Shown here in pieces: positions 26,165 through 40,126 of a DNA stretch of 48,961 bases; the stretch's first letter is position 1; the number at the start of each line of letters is the position of its first letter. Below the pieces are notes generated by a model. The model did no database searches. It was not told where the DNA came from and was given only the letters and a program-made list of their open reading frames with translations. This DNA comes from Actinomycetota bacterium (GTDB lineage: Bacteria; Actinomycetota; Acidimicrobiia; Acidimicrobiales; Ilumatobacteraceae): positions 1 through 48,961 of the forward strand of contig CAUJET010000180.1 in assembly GCA_963169665.1 (NCBI GenBank), given 5' to 3'. The translations under genes were made by a program, and so were the position numbers.

Positions 26165-26197
26165 ATCCTGCGCGTCTGCCAGTTCCGCCACGCCCGC
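26116..26197 (-). tRNA. tRNA-Leu, anticodon UAG
   Basis: On the minus strand the 5' acceptor arm GCGGGCG (26197-26191) pairs with CGCCCGC near 26117-26123, discriminator A at 26116. The anticodon stem CAGGA/TCCTG encloses TTTAGGT, anticodon TAG, decoding CUA. A long variable arm and the T-arm GTGGGTTCGAGTCCCAC fit class II leucine tRNA. About 82 nt; CCA is not encoded (ACCG follows). Its 3' part overlaps antisense the end of the coiled-coil membrane protein gene. Confidence 0.94.
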
Positions 26198-26212
26198 GGC
26201 GACGACGGCACG

Positions 26213-27459
<1,247 letters not shown>

Positions 27460-27463
<4 letters not shown>

Positions 27464-28856
27464 CGCGCCGGATCCCAACCCGTGAGTGCGGTGATCTCCG
27501 CCCAGCAGGAGAAGCCCTGGCACCGACCGGTCAGGGCCCGGGTGCGGCGCCGCAACCCGTCGACGTCGGTGGCCGGCAGCGGCTCGCTGCACGCAGTGAG
27601 GATCTCCTCCTCGGTGACGTGCTCGCAATGGCACACGATGCGCCCACCGCTGCGGTACGGGCGGACGTCGCGCTCGCCCAACGGGGTACGCCGCACCGTG
27701 ACCACCTCGGCGCGCTGCTCGAGTTCGAGCCCCGCCTCGGCGAGCATCGAGAGCGCCTCCTCGGCCAGCGACATCGAGGCCGTGAGACCGGTGGATCGGA
27801 TCCCGCCGAGCACGACGTAGCGGAGGTCGGGATGCGTGCCGAGCTGGTAGTCGCTGTGCTCGGTCGCGGCGCGCAGTCCTGCGTAGACCGCGGTGACCTC
27901 CTCATCGAGCAGCGCCGGCAGGATGCGCCGGCCCTTCTCGCGCAAGGCGGCGAGTCCCGCGGCCGTCGAGCCGGTGGCCTCTCGGTCGTCGATGTCGTCG
28001 GCCGTGGGGCCGAGCATCACGTTGCCGAACACGGTGGGCGCGACGAGGACGCCCTTGGTGTGCGAAGTGGGCACCGGCAGGATCGTGCGCCGCAGCAGCG
28101 GCCGGGCGAGCTCGTCGAACACGATCAGCTCGCCACGGCGGGGCCGGATCGTGAACCCGTCGAGCCCGACGGCCCGGTGCAACCGGTCGCCCTGGAGCCC
28201 CGCCGCGTTCACGACGAAGCGCGCCCGTCGCGCCCGTCCGTCGGTGGCGACGAGCTCGGTGATCTCCCGGCCGACGTCGACGGTCGCCACGTCGAAGGAG
28301 GTCTCGATGGTCGCACCGTTGGCGAGCGCGTCGTGGGCGAACGCCAGCGGCGTGGTCCACGGATCGATGATGTGCTCGTCGGGCACCACCATGCCGCCGG
28401 TGACGCCCGGCCCGAGGTGGGGCTCCAGCTCGCGCACCTCGGCGGCGTCGATCACCCGCGCGTGTGCGTAGCCGTTCGCCTCAGCCTTGCGCTGCAGCGC
28501 GGGGAGAGCCGCCGCCTGTTCGTCGTCCCATGCGACGAGCACGGCGCCGGTGTCCTCGATCGAGATGCCGGCGGTTGGGGCATAGGCGCGCAGCAGGTGC
28601 CACCCCCGGGCGACGAGGCGCGACTCGACCGAGCCCGGCGTGGCGTCGAAGCCCGTGTGGAGGATGGCGGTGTTGGCCTTGCTCGTGCCTGCCCCGAGAT
28701 CCTGGCGAGCCTCGAGCAGCAGCACGGAGAGACGATGGTGCGACAGCGCTCGGGCGACGGCACACCCGACGACCCCGCCGCCGACGACGGCGACGTCGTA
28801 GGTGGGTCCCGCCGTCGACGTCGACGCGCCGGTCGCGCCGGTCGCAGGGGTGACCA

Positions 28857-28857
<1 letters not shown>
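27460..28857 (-). CDS. GlpA-like FAD-dependent glycerol-3-phosphate dehydrogenase with [2Fe-2S] tail
   Basis: 465 residues from the ATG at 28857, joined TGATG to the kinase stop. FAD fold: YDVAVVGGGVVGCAVARALSHH at ~20. Family features: SKANTAILHTGFDATPGS, VVNAAGLQGD, and GIRSTGLTASMSLAEEAL. The last ~85 residues form a Bfd/GlpA-type domain with four cysteines: CHCEHVTEEEI and CQGFSC. It should oxidise glycerol-3-phosphate to dihydroxyacetone phosphate at the membrane. Related enzymes act on 2-hydroxyglutarate, but the kinase gene directly upstream favours glycerol-3-phosphate. Confidence 0.9.
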
Positions 28858-30269
<1,412 letters not shown>

Positions 30270-30276
30270 GGCTCGC

Positions 30277-30525
30277 TCAGATCGCCGTGAGGGTCATCTC
30301 GTGGGCGGCGCTGCCCACGGTGATGTCGAACACCAACAGGTCGCCGTCGCAGCGGTAGCCGGCCCCGTCGAACGGGAACTGCTCGACGAAGTTCTGCAGC
30401 GCCGGTTCGACCTCCGTCTCGGCGCCCTCTCCGCCGTCCCCCTTCCCGCTGCACGCGGCCGGGAGGACGGCCGCCGGGCACGTCAGCATTCTGACGAGCA
30501 CGGTCCGGGACACACGTGGACGCAT
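30277..30525 (-). CDS. Small probable lipoprotein
   Basis: 82 residues from the ATG at 30525. A basic start (MRPRVSR), a hydrophobic stretch and AVLPAACSGKGDG suggest a lipobox with Cys25, though Pro rather than Leu sits at -3. The mature part (~57 residues) is acidic with a single further Cys. No family recognised. It ends 7 bases before the kinase start, so it may head the glycerol operon. The start is uncertain because the frame is open to 30897. Confidence 0.55.
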   Translation of the reverse strand: MRPRVSRTVLVRMLTCPAAVLPAACSGKGDGGEGAETEVEPALQNFVEQFPFDGAGYRCDGDLLVFDITVGSAAHEMTLTAI

Positions 30526-30624
30526 GGCGTGAGTCTCGCATCTCGCACGGTGCCGGTCACGACCGCCGCCGCCCAGATGCGACCGTGTGCCGGTGCGACG
30601 CAGGACCGGTGCGAAACTCTCGTC

Positions 30625-31290
30625 GTGGCATTCCGAGGCTTCCCCGACACGGCGTTCTCCTTCTACGAGGGCCTGCGCGCCGACAACTCGCGCACCTACT
30701 GGCTCGCCAACAAGGCGACCTACCTCGAGTCGGTGAAAGGGCCGATGGACGAGCTGCTCGACGAGCTCGCCGAGTTCGGACCGTTCCACGTGTTCCGTCC
30801 GAACAAGGACGTCCGCTTCTCGAAGGACAAGACGCCGTACAAGGACCACATCGGCGCGTACGGCGAGAGCGAGGGCGGCGCCGGGTTCTACCTCCAATTG
30901 TCAGCGACCGGGATGCTCGCCGGGGCCGGCTACTACGGCCTCGCCGCCGACCAGCTCGAACGGTTCCGCCACGCCGTCGACCTCGACGCGACGGGCGCCG
31001 ACCTGGAACGTCGCGCTGATGCGGTGGAGGCGGCAGGTCTGCGCCTCGGGGCGATGAGCGAACTGAAGACCGCGCCGCGAGGGTTCCCGAAGGACCACCC
31101 GCGCATCGCGCTCCTGCGCCGCAAAGGGCTGATGGCCACCACGGAGTGGCCGCTCGCGTCGTGGATGCACACCAGGACGGTGGTGAAGCGGGTGCGCGAC
31201 GCGTGGGCGGCGTGTGCCCCGATCAACGAATGGCTCGACGCGCACGTCGGGCCGAGCACGCTCGCGCCCGAGGACGCCGAACGCTGGTGA
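30625..31290 (+). CDS. DUF2461 domain protein
   Basis: 221 residues from a GTG at 30625 that fits the family start (FRGFPDTAFSFYEGLRADNSRTYW). Other hallmarks: FGPFHVFRPNKDVRFSKDK, TPYKDHIGA, GFYLQLSATGMLAGAGYY, PRGFPKDHPRI and LLRRKGL. Family of unknown function, widespread in bacteria and fungi. It converges on the HerA-like gene with a 30-base gap. Confidence 0.9.
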   Translation: MAFRGFPDTAFSFYEGLRADNSRTYWLANKATYLESVKGPMDELLDELAEFGPFHVFRPNKDVRFSKDKTPYKDHIGAYGESEGGAGFYLQLSATGMLAGAGYYGLAADQLERFRHAVDLDATGADLERRADAVEAAGLRLGAMSELKTAPRGFPKDHPRIALLRRKGLMATTEWPLASWMHTRTVVKRVRDAWAACAPINEWLDAHVGPSTLAPEDAERW

Positions 31291-31320
31291 CCGTCGAGCC
31301 GAGGACCCGCCCGAGGCGGA

Positions 31321-33771
31321 TCAGGCGACCGGGATCCACGCCAGCACGAGCTGGGTGACCTTCACGTCGCCCTTCTCGAGCGGCACCTCGATCGGCTGGA
31401 TCTCCTTGGCCGCCGCGGCCCAGCGCACGTCGATCGACGTCACCTCGTTCTCGAGATCGCCCTGCAGTTCGATCAACTGGTCGCTGAGCGACTGCACCTT
31501 GTCCTCGGCGGCGTCGAGGCGTGCCCCGGCCGCCGAGCTGCGACCGCGCTTGCCGGCCGCTCGACCGAGCGAGCCGAAGACGCCGCCGCGACTGCGCCGG
31601 CCGCCGAAGATGCCGCCGAGCACACCACCGACGGTCGACAGCAGTTCCTCGTTGCGCTTGCCCTCGCGTTCCTCGCGCAACACGTCGGCCCGGCCCTCCG
31701 CAGTGCGCAGCTGCTCGCGGATGCGGTTGAAGCGCGTCTCGAACGTCTCCTTCAGCTCGGCGATCTCCGCGTCGGCCCGGTCGTCGGCGGCGGCGAGGCA
31801 CCGGGTGAGGAAGGCGTCGTCGGTCTCGCCCGGGCGTGCGACGAGCTTCAGTTCGCGATTGGCGAGCAGGCGGAGCTGTCGGGAGCGGACCATGTGGTCG
31901 ACGAGGTCGCGCTGCAGCTTCGTCCAGAACGTCTTGTTCTTCACCTTGGCGTCGGGCAGCAGGTAGGTCGCCCCGGCGGGTGCCTCGGTGCGCAGGTCGC
32001 GTTCGTCGTGGTCGACGCTCACCACCGAGGCGACGTCGAGCAGCTCGGGCAACGGGGTGAGCACGAGCTCGTACTCCTCGTCGTGGATCAGGTCGGCGCC
32101 GTCGTCGTCGTAGCGGACCGCCACGCGGGCGACCACCCCGGCCTGGAGCCTCGTGCCGCGCGGGTCACCGCCCGCCGCGCTCAGCCAGGGTGCCGCCACG
32201 TCGACCCAGCGCACCGGGACGCCCTCGGCCACCTCGGGCGCCAGCACCGAGGCGTCGTCGTCGACGGCCGGCGACGCGGGCAACGGGCCGGGGCTGGTGG
32301 ATACGGGCGCGGACGTCGGCGGCGGGAACGCCGCCCCAGCGGGTGCAGCGGGTGCAGCGGGTGCAGCGGGTGTGGCTGGCACCTCGGAGACGGCCTTGCG
32401 CTCGGCCATCAGCACCGCGATCTGATCGCGGGTGAGCGGACCGCGCAGGTAGCTCATCGCCCAGCGCGTGGTGAACAGTTCGGGTTGGTCCTTGCCCGCC
32501 CGTTTCAGGACGAACTCACGCTTGCCGAGGCCGCTGATCGTGTCGCCGACCGCGGCGACGTCGACGCCGCCAGACGCAGCACTCATGCCGTCGAGCAGTC
32601 GTTGCTTGTCGCGGTCGGTCTGCAGCCGTCCGATCATCCAGGTACCCGCGTTCGACAGCGCCTTGTAGTCGATGTCGACCGGGTTCTGGGTGCTGAGGAC
32701 CACGCCCACGCCGAACGCTCGCGCCTGCTTCATGAGGGTCATGATCGGCTTCTTCGTCGGTGGGACTGCCGTCGGCGGCAGGTATCCGGCGACCTCGTCC
32801 ATGTAGAGCAGGGCGCGCAGGTCGGTCGTGCCGCTCTGGCGGCGCATCCACGTGACGAGCTTCGACAGCACGAGCGTCGTGACGAACTGGCGCTCCTCGT
32901 CGGACAGGTGTGCGGTGGTGACGATCGCACAGCGCGGCCTGCCGTCGGCGGTGCGCAACATCGTGTCGATGTCGAGCGGTGCGCCGCTCATCCACGCGCC
33001 GAACGACGGCGAGGCGAGCAGGCCGTTCAGTCGCATCGCGAACGCAGTACGGTCCTTCGGCGGGAAGAAGGCGTCGAGTTCGAACACGCCGAGCTTGCGG
33101 ATCGGCGGGGTGAGGGCCATGCCGACCAGGGTGGGCAGATCGAGGCTGCGGCCCTGCTGCCACTCGTTCATGATCAGGTTGCTGAGCAGGATGTGCTCGC
33201 GGCTCGAGAGCGGGTCGGCGTCGATGCCGACCAGGCCGAGCAGGCCGCTCACGTATCCCTCGATCTCGTCGCCGACGGTCTCGGTGTCGCTCATGTCGGC
33301 CGGCGCCTGCAGCGATCCGACGATGTTGACGCCGACGCCGCCCGCCGAGCCCGGGGTGTAGACGGTGAAGTCGACCGCGGCGCGGAGGGCGCCGATGTCG
33401 GGGCCGCCGAGGCTCCAGCCACCGAGTCCGTTGCGCCAGGTGTCCGCCTGCGCGGCCGCGAACTCCGGAACGGTCTGCCCCGCCTTGGCCGCGTCGCCCT
33501 CGTTGACCCACGGTTCGAAGTCGGTGGGGGCGAGGTCGGGGAAGGTGAGACAGAGGTTGGTCAGGTCGCCCTTCGGATCGATCAGCAGCGCGGGGACGCC
33601 GGCTCGCAGCGCCTCCTCGATGAGCACGATGCCCAGACCGGTCTTGCCCGACCCGGTCATGCCGACGATCACGCCGTGGGTCGTGAGTTCGCTGGACGCC
33701 ACCTTGGTGTGTGCGTCGGAGCGTTGCTTGGTGGAGGGGTCGATCTGCCCGCCGAGGAGGAAGTCAGCCAT
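31321..33771 (-). CDS. HerA/YjgR-like ATPase (DUF853) with long C-terminal extension
   Basis: 816 residues from the ATG at 33771 (MADFLLGGQ). Walker A: VIVGMTGSGKTGLG (~38); DPKGDLTNL; Walker B: ALLYMDEVAGYLPP; sensor STQNPVDIDYKALSNAGTWMIGRLQTD. These define the HerA-FtsK-like DNA-pumping ATPase core, about 480 residues as in E. coli YjgR (~500). A Pro/Ala linker (encoded by 9-base repeats at 32338-32373) then leads to ~330 extra residues, including coiled coil (RADAEIAELKETFETRFNRI) and a Gly/Arg segment (GGIFGGRRSRGGVFG). HerA proteins act with nucleases in DNA ends processing; no NurA gene is nearby. Function of the extension is unknown. Confidence 0.9.
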   Translation of the reverse strand: MADFLLGGQIDPSTKQRSDAHTKVASSELTTHGVIVGMTGSGKTGLGIVLIEEALRAGVPALLIDPKGDLTNLCLTFPDLAPTDFEPWVNEGDAAKAGQTVPEFAAAQADTWRNGLGGWSLGGPDIGALRAAVDFTVYTPGSAGGVGVNIVGSLQAPADMSDTETVGDEIEGYVSGLLGLVGIDADPLSSREHILLSNLIMNEWQQGRSLDLPTLVGMALTPPIRKLGVFELDAFFPPKDRTAFAMRLNGLLASPSFGAWMSGAPLDIDTMLRTADGRPRCAIVTTAHLSDEERQFVTTLVLSKLVTWMRRQSGTTDLRALLYMDEVAGYLPPTAVPPTKKPIMTLMKQARAFGVGVVLSTQNPVDIDYKALSNAGTWMIGRLQTDRDKQRLLDGMSAASGGVDVAAVGDTISGLGKREFVLKRAGKDQPELFTTRWAMSYLRGPLTRDQIAVLMAERKAVSEVPATPAAPAAPAAPAGAAFPPPTSAPVSTSPGPLPASPAVDDDASVLAPEVAEGVPVRWVDVAAPWLSAAGGDPRGTRLQAGVVARVAVRYDDDGADLIHDEEYELVLTPLPELLDVASVVSVDHDERDLRTEAPAGATYLLPDAKVKNKTFWTKLQRDLVDHMVRSRQLRLLANRELKLVARPGETDDAFLTRCLAAADDRADAEIAELKETFETRFNRIREQLRTAEGRADVLREEREGKRNEELLSTVGGVLGGIFGGRRSRGGVFGSLGRAAGKRGRSSAAGARLDAAEDKVQSLSDQLIELQGDLENEVTSIDVRWAAAAKEIQPIEVPLEKGDVKVTQLVLAWIPVA
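32338..32373. repeat. Tandem 9-base repeat (4 copies)
   Basis: AGCGGGTGC three times and AGCGGGTGT once. On the coding (minus) strand it encodes Pro-Ala-Ala units in the linker of the HerA-like protein. Its length could vary between strains by slippage. Confidence 0.9.
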
Positions 33772-33836
33772 CGGGCGCACAGTACCCGTCGCCCTCCCGG
33801 TCGAGGGTGCGTTCCGAGCGGGCGTAAGGTGACCGC

Positions 33837-34118
33837 ATGATCCGCGTCTCCGTCCTGTACCCGTCCGCCGACGACAGCACCTTCGACCACGACTACTACA
33901 AGAACACTCACGTGCCGCTCGCCGCCGGCACCTGGGGCGTCGGCGCCGAGATCGACAAGGGCGTCAACGGTCCCTACGTCGCCGGCGTGCACTTCTTCTT
34001 CGAGACCCTCGACCAGATGCAGGCGGCGATGGGTCTGCCCGGCACGGCCGACGTGATGGCCGACGTCGCCAACTACACCAACATCCAGCCGGTGATGCAG
34101 ATCAGCGAAGTCGTCTGA
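33837..34118 (+). CDS. EthD family protein
   Basis: 93 residues. The alpha-beta barrel dimer family is recognised from IRVSVLYPSADDSTFDHDYYKNTHVPLA, where the conserved Tyr and His sit in DYYKNTHVPL, and from the C-terminal IQPVMQISEV. EthD-like proteins are small accessory or isomerase-like proteins, first found near a cytochrome P450 for ether degradation. The role here is unknown. It is divergent from the HerA gene (65 bases). Confidence 0.88.
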   Translation: MIRVSVLYPSADDSTFDHDYYKNTHVPLAAGTWGVGAEIDKGVNGPYVAGVHFFFETLDQMQAAMGLPGTADVMADVANYTNIQPVMQISEVV

Positions 34119-34148
34119 CGACCTCCCCCCGCATCGGCGCAGCCTGCC

Positions 34149-34778
34149 TCACGCGGCGGTGATGCGATAGGCGCAGCGTTGGTCGCCCGCCAGCACGTGC
34201 TGTTCGCGGCGCACGGTCACCTCGTCGCCCAGCGCGTACTGGAACACCTCGAGTTCGCTGCGGCACAGGCTCGTGCACGCTGCCGCGGCGGTGCAGATGG
34301 GGCAGTGGTGCTCGACGAGCACGAGGTCGTCGCCGTCGCCGACGACCTCGGCCACGTAACCCTCAGCCGTGCGCTGCTCGGCCAGCCGCCGGACCCGTAC
34401 CGCGACGCTGTCGGCCCCGACGAGCGAGCGGTACTGCTCGGCCTGGCGCTTGGCCCGGCTGTCGATCACGCGGTCGAGTGCCTCGTCGCCGAGTTCGGTG
34501 CGGATCGAGGCGATCAGGTCGACGGTGAGGTCGACGTGTCGATCGGGGAACATGCCGGCCGCTGCCGGGGTGAGCTGCCACCGGGCCGCCGGACGGCCTC
34601 GGCCCTGGGCGCTGCCCTCGGTGCGGCGGACGAGGCCGAGTTCCTGGAGTTGCTCGAGGTGCTGGCGGACGGCCGTGTCGGTGAGTTCGAACTCGGCCGC
34701 GAGTTCGCCGGCCGTGGCGGTGTCGACGCGCTTGAGGCGTTCGACCAGACGTCGCTTGGCGTCGGTCATGTCGCTCAT
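34149..34778 (-). CDS. SufR-like iron-sulfur transcriptional regulator
   Basis: 209 residues from the ATG at 34778; ATG at 34769 is an alternative. The N-terminal winged helix (AGELAAEFELTDTAVRQHLEQLQELGLV) is followed by RGRPAARWQLT, typical of SufR/DeoR-like proteins. C-terminal cysteines lie in HHCPICTAAAACTSLC with a last one in RCAYRI, the arrangement that holds a [4Fe-4S] cluster in SufR. SufR represses the suf cluster-assembly operon when clusters are plentiful; no suf genes are in this window. Two 8-base direct repeats just upstream may be its own binding sites. Confidence 0.85.
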   Translation of the reverse strand: MSDMTDAKRRLVERLKRVDTATAGELAAEFELTDTAVRQHLEQLQELGLVRRTEGSAQGRGRPAARWQLTPAAAGMFPDRHVDLTVDLIASIRTELGDEALDRVIDSRAKRQAEQYRSLVGADSVAVRVRRLAEQRTAEGYVAEVVGDGDDLVLVEHHCPICTAAAACTSLCRSELEVFQYALGDEVTVRREQHVLAGDQRCAYRITAA

Positions 34779-34796
34779 GCGATCCGAGCCTACCGA

Positions 34797-34820
34797 TTCC
34801 GTAAGTGGATCCTTCGGTAA
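34797..34820. promoter_or_regulatory. Direct repeats upstream of the SufR-like gene, possible operator
   Basis: TTCCGTAA (34797-34804) and TTCGGTAA (34813-34820) differ at one base and are spaced 16 bases start to start. TACCGA (34791-34796) and TCGGTA (34814-34819) also form an inverted pair. They lie between the SufR-like start (34778) and the divergent lipoprotein gene (34893), a suitable place for autoregulation. Confidence 0.4.
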
Positions 34821-34892
34821 ACAGTGATCGCCCTGCGGCCGGGGCCCACCGAAGTGTCTCAAGGCGATCGGATCGAGAACCGATAGCAGAAC

Positions 34893-35894
34893 ATGACACG
34901 TCGGGTCGCCTCGGTCCTGGTCGCACTCGCGACACCGCTCGTCCTCGTCTCCTGCGGCGCATCGACACCCGACGTCGGGGCACCGCAGGCGCAACCGGTG
35001 GCGACCGAGTCGTGGCGGTGTCCGAAGGACGTGATGCTCCTGGAGTCCCTGCAGACGGCATACGAACACATCGAGGGCCGTCCGGCGGCGAACGTGGAGG
35101 AGCTGAGGTCCAGCGGCCTCCTCCCCGACGAGGTCGGAGTCGCCGCGACCATCGCCGACGGGGCCGTGGTCGGCACGGAGTCCGGCCCCTGCGAGATGCA
35201 CGTCTACGCCGACCTCGATCTCGACCCAGGATGCGCCGCCGAACTCGACCGAATGAACGTCGACATCTTCACGGGGCTGCTGGTGTCCCAGTACCTCGGC
35301 GTGCCGCCCGGCGGCGTCGAACAGGCCCGGGCCGTCGGGGTCGATCACGGCCCGTACGTCGTGTACTCGTGGGACGAGTACACGTTCATCGCCGAGCCGA
35401 TCGATCCCTCCTGTCCCGACGAAGACGCCGTGGGCGCCGCCATGGACGAGGCGGCATCGGAGAGCGAGGAGTACCCGTGCATGACCGCTCGGAAGACCCT
35501 CGAGACGGCGACGGAGGCGTACGTCGCGCAGTCCGGTGGCCTGCCGCCGGACCAGCGGACGCTCGTCGACAAAGGGTTCCTGCGTGAGGCCTACGACGAC
35601 TACGACCTCGCACCCGACGGTTCCGTCGTCGTCGTGACCGGCAGCGAATGCGAACAGTTCGAGCAGGAGGAGTCGTCCGGTGGCGCGGCATCCGACGCGT
35701 CCGCTGCATCCGACTGCGACGCCGCTCGCATGACGCTCGAGGTTGCAGCCGAGGCGTACTTCGCGCAGACGGGTGGCCCGCCCGTCGACGAGCAGACGCT
35801 CGTCGACGCGGGGTTCCTCCGCGATCAGATGACCGAGTTCGACCTGCTGCCGGACGGTTCGGTGACCGCCGTCCCGGGTGGCCGTTGCGTGTGA
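34893..35894 (+). CDS. Lipoprotein with repeated pilin-tail-like domains
   Basis: 333 residues. Signal peptide with lipobox LVSC (Cys21). At least two clear repeats of ~55 residues: from CMTARKTLETATEAYVAQSG to the Cys of VTGSEC, and from CDAARMTLEVAAEAYFAQTG to the last Cys. Each reads Cys, a helix with TLE.A.EAY.AQ.GG.P, TLVD.GFLR, then DGSV and a closing Cys. A weaker first copy (CPKDVMLLESLQTAYEHIEG to GPC) lies at ~42-100. The pattern resembles the globular tail of type IV pilin or pseudopilin proteins, here without the pilin N-terminal helix. The Cys pairs probably form disulfides outside the membrane. Function unknown. Confidence 0.78.
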   Translation: MTRRVASVLVALATPLVLVSCGASTPDVGAPQAQPVATESWRCPKDVMLLESLQTAYEHIEGRPAANVEELRSSGLLPDEVGVAATIADGAVVGTESGPCEMHVYADLDLDPGCAAELDRMNVDIFTGLLVSQYLGVPPGGVEQARAVGVDHGPYVVYSWDEYTFIAEPIDPSCPDEDAVGAAMDEAASESEEYPCMTARKTLETATEAYVAQSGGLPPDQRTLVDKGFLREAYDDYDLAPDGSVVVVTGSECEQFEQEESSGGAASDASAASDCDAARMTLEVAAEAYFAQTGGPPVDEQTLVDAGFLRDQMTEFDLLPDGSVTAVPGGRCV

Positions 35895-35956
35895 ACTTCT
35901 CGCGCGTCGATCGGAACGGCGTGGGAGTCACGCCTGGCTTTGACAGAATGTAAAGC

Positions 35957-37486
<1,530 letters not shown>

Positions 37487-37505
37487 CGGGCGTCGGGCCG
37501 CGTCG

Positions 37506-38810
<1,305 letters not shown>

Positions 38811-38818
38811 CCCGTCGA

Positions 38819-38834
38819 ACCGTTGTCGAACGGT
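38819..38834. terminator. Stem-loop between convergent genes
   Basis: ACCGTT and AACGGT pair across GTCG in the 38-base gap between the PLP enzyme and the carbonic anhydrase. No T-tract; could serve both directions. Confidence 0.4.
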
Positions 38835-38848
38835 CCGGTCCCACCGGT

Positions 38849-39391
38849 TCAGTCGACGGGGTGGAGCTTGCCGTCGACGACGTCGTACACGAAGCCGTTG
38901 ATGTGCTCCTTGTGCTTCACGAACGGGCTGAGCATCAGCCGCTTCACGCTCTGACGGACGTCGTCGTACGGGTCGCGGAACGACTCGAGTGCCCACCACG
39001 GGCGGATGCCCGATTCGACCTCGAGCTCGTGCAGGAAGTCGTCCGAGCTCACCCCTTCCAGACCGCAGTTGGTGTGGTGGATCAGGATGATCTCGCGGGT
39101 GCCGAGGCGGCGCTGGGAGAGCACGAGCGACCGGATGACGTCGTCGGTGACCACGCCGCCGGCGTTGCGGATGATGTGGGCCTCGCCGTGTTGCAGCCCG
39201 AGCATCTCGAAGATGTTCATGCGGCTGTCCATGCAGGCCACGATCGCCAGCTGGCGGCGGGGGCGCACGTCCATCGGACCGTCGTGGAACCCGGCGACGT
39301 AGGCCGCATTGTTGCCGACGAGTTCGTCGACGTTCGGCTCGAACCCCTCGCTCGAAGGGCTCGTGGAGGCGGGTCGTGGGGTGTCGGTCAT
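38849..39391 (-). CDS. Beta-carbonic anhydrase
   Basis: 180 residues from the ATG at 39391; the frame extends upstream over the clpP start but that part is not family-like. Zinc ligands Cys53 (CMDSRM), His106 and Cys109 (HHTNCG), with the Asp55-Arg57 dyad. RNAGG (76-80) follows as expected. It interconverts CO2 and bicarbonate in the cytoplasm. It resembles the short plant-like/ type II mycobacterial beta enzymes. Divergent from clpP. Confidence 0.93.
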   Translation of the reverse strand: MTDTPRPASTSPSSEGFEPNVDELVGNNAAYVAGFHDGPMDVRPRRQLAIVACMDSRMNIFEMLGLQHGEAHIIRNAGGVVTDDVIRSLVLSQRRLGTREIILIHHTNCGLEGVSSDDFLHELEVESGIRPWWALESFRDPYDDVRQSVKRLMLSPFVKHKEHINGFVYDVVDGKLHPVD

Positions 39392-39449
39392 GATGGGGGA
39401 TGGCCGCCCGTTCAGCGGTGCGGCGCTGGTCGCACGGTAGCGTGTGGGC

Positions 39450-40076
39450 ATGTCTTCGACCGACTCGCCGTTCAGTTCAGCTGCGCAGATGCCACTCGTT
39501 CCCCAGGCTGCCGATACAGGTTTCGACCCGCGCAGCGACGTGTTCAACCGGCTGCTCAAGAACCGCGTGATCATGCTGGGCACCGACGTCAACGACGACA
39601 TCGCGAACTCGCTCTGCGCTCAGCTGCTGTACCTCGAAGGTGAGGATCCCAACGCCGACATCTGGCTGTACATCAACAGCCCCGGCGGTTCGGTGTACGC
39701 CGGCATGGCCATCTACGACACCATGCAGTTCGTCAGCTGCGACGTGGCCACCGTCTGCATGGGCATGGCCGCCAGCATGGGCCAGTTCCTGCTCACCGCA
39801 GGCGCCGCCGGCAAGCGGTTCAGCCTGCCCAACGCTCGGGTCATGATGCACCAGCCGCTCGCCGGCCTCCGCGGCCAGGCAGCCGACATCGCCATCCAGG
39901 CCGAGCAGCTCGTCTACACCAAGCGTCGCATGGCCGAGCTCACCGCGCACCACACCGGCCAGGACGTCACCAAGATCCAGGCCGACGCCGAGCGCGACCG
40001 CTGGTTCACCGCCGACGAGGCCAAGGAGTACGGCCTCATCGACAAGGTGATCCTGAAGCGCGGCGAGATCCGCTGA
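39450..40076 (+). CDS. clpP: ATP-dependent Clp protease proteolytic subunit
   Basis: 208 residues from the ATG at 39450. Catalytic Ser109 in GMAASMGQ, His134 in MMHQP, and an Asp near 183. NSPGGSVYAGMAIYDTM and IQAEQL are typical. It degrades tagged and misfolded proteins with ClpX or ClpC, including proteins marked by the tmRNA tag. No clpX or second clpP lies next to it, though actinobacteria often carry two clpP copies in tandem. This may be a lone paralogue. Confidence 0.95.
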   Translation: MSSTDSPFSSAAQMPLVPQAADTGFDPRSDVFNRLLKNRVIMLGTDVNDDIANSLCAQLLYLEGEDPNADIWLYINSPGGSVYAGMAIYDTMQFVSCDVATVCMGMAASMGQFLLTAGAAGKRFSLPNARVMMHQPLAGLRGQAADIAIQAEQLVYTKRRMAELTAHHTGQDVTKIQADAERDRWFTADEAKEYGLIDKVILKRGEIR

Positions 40077-40126
40077 CCGCGCCGCCCGAGCCGCTGCGGT
40101 GGCCGGGTCACACGGATCACCCTGGG

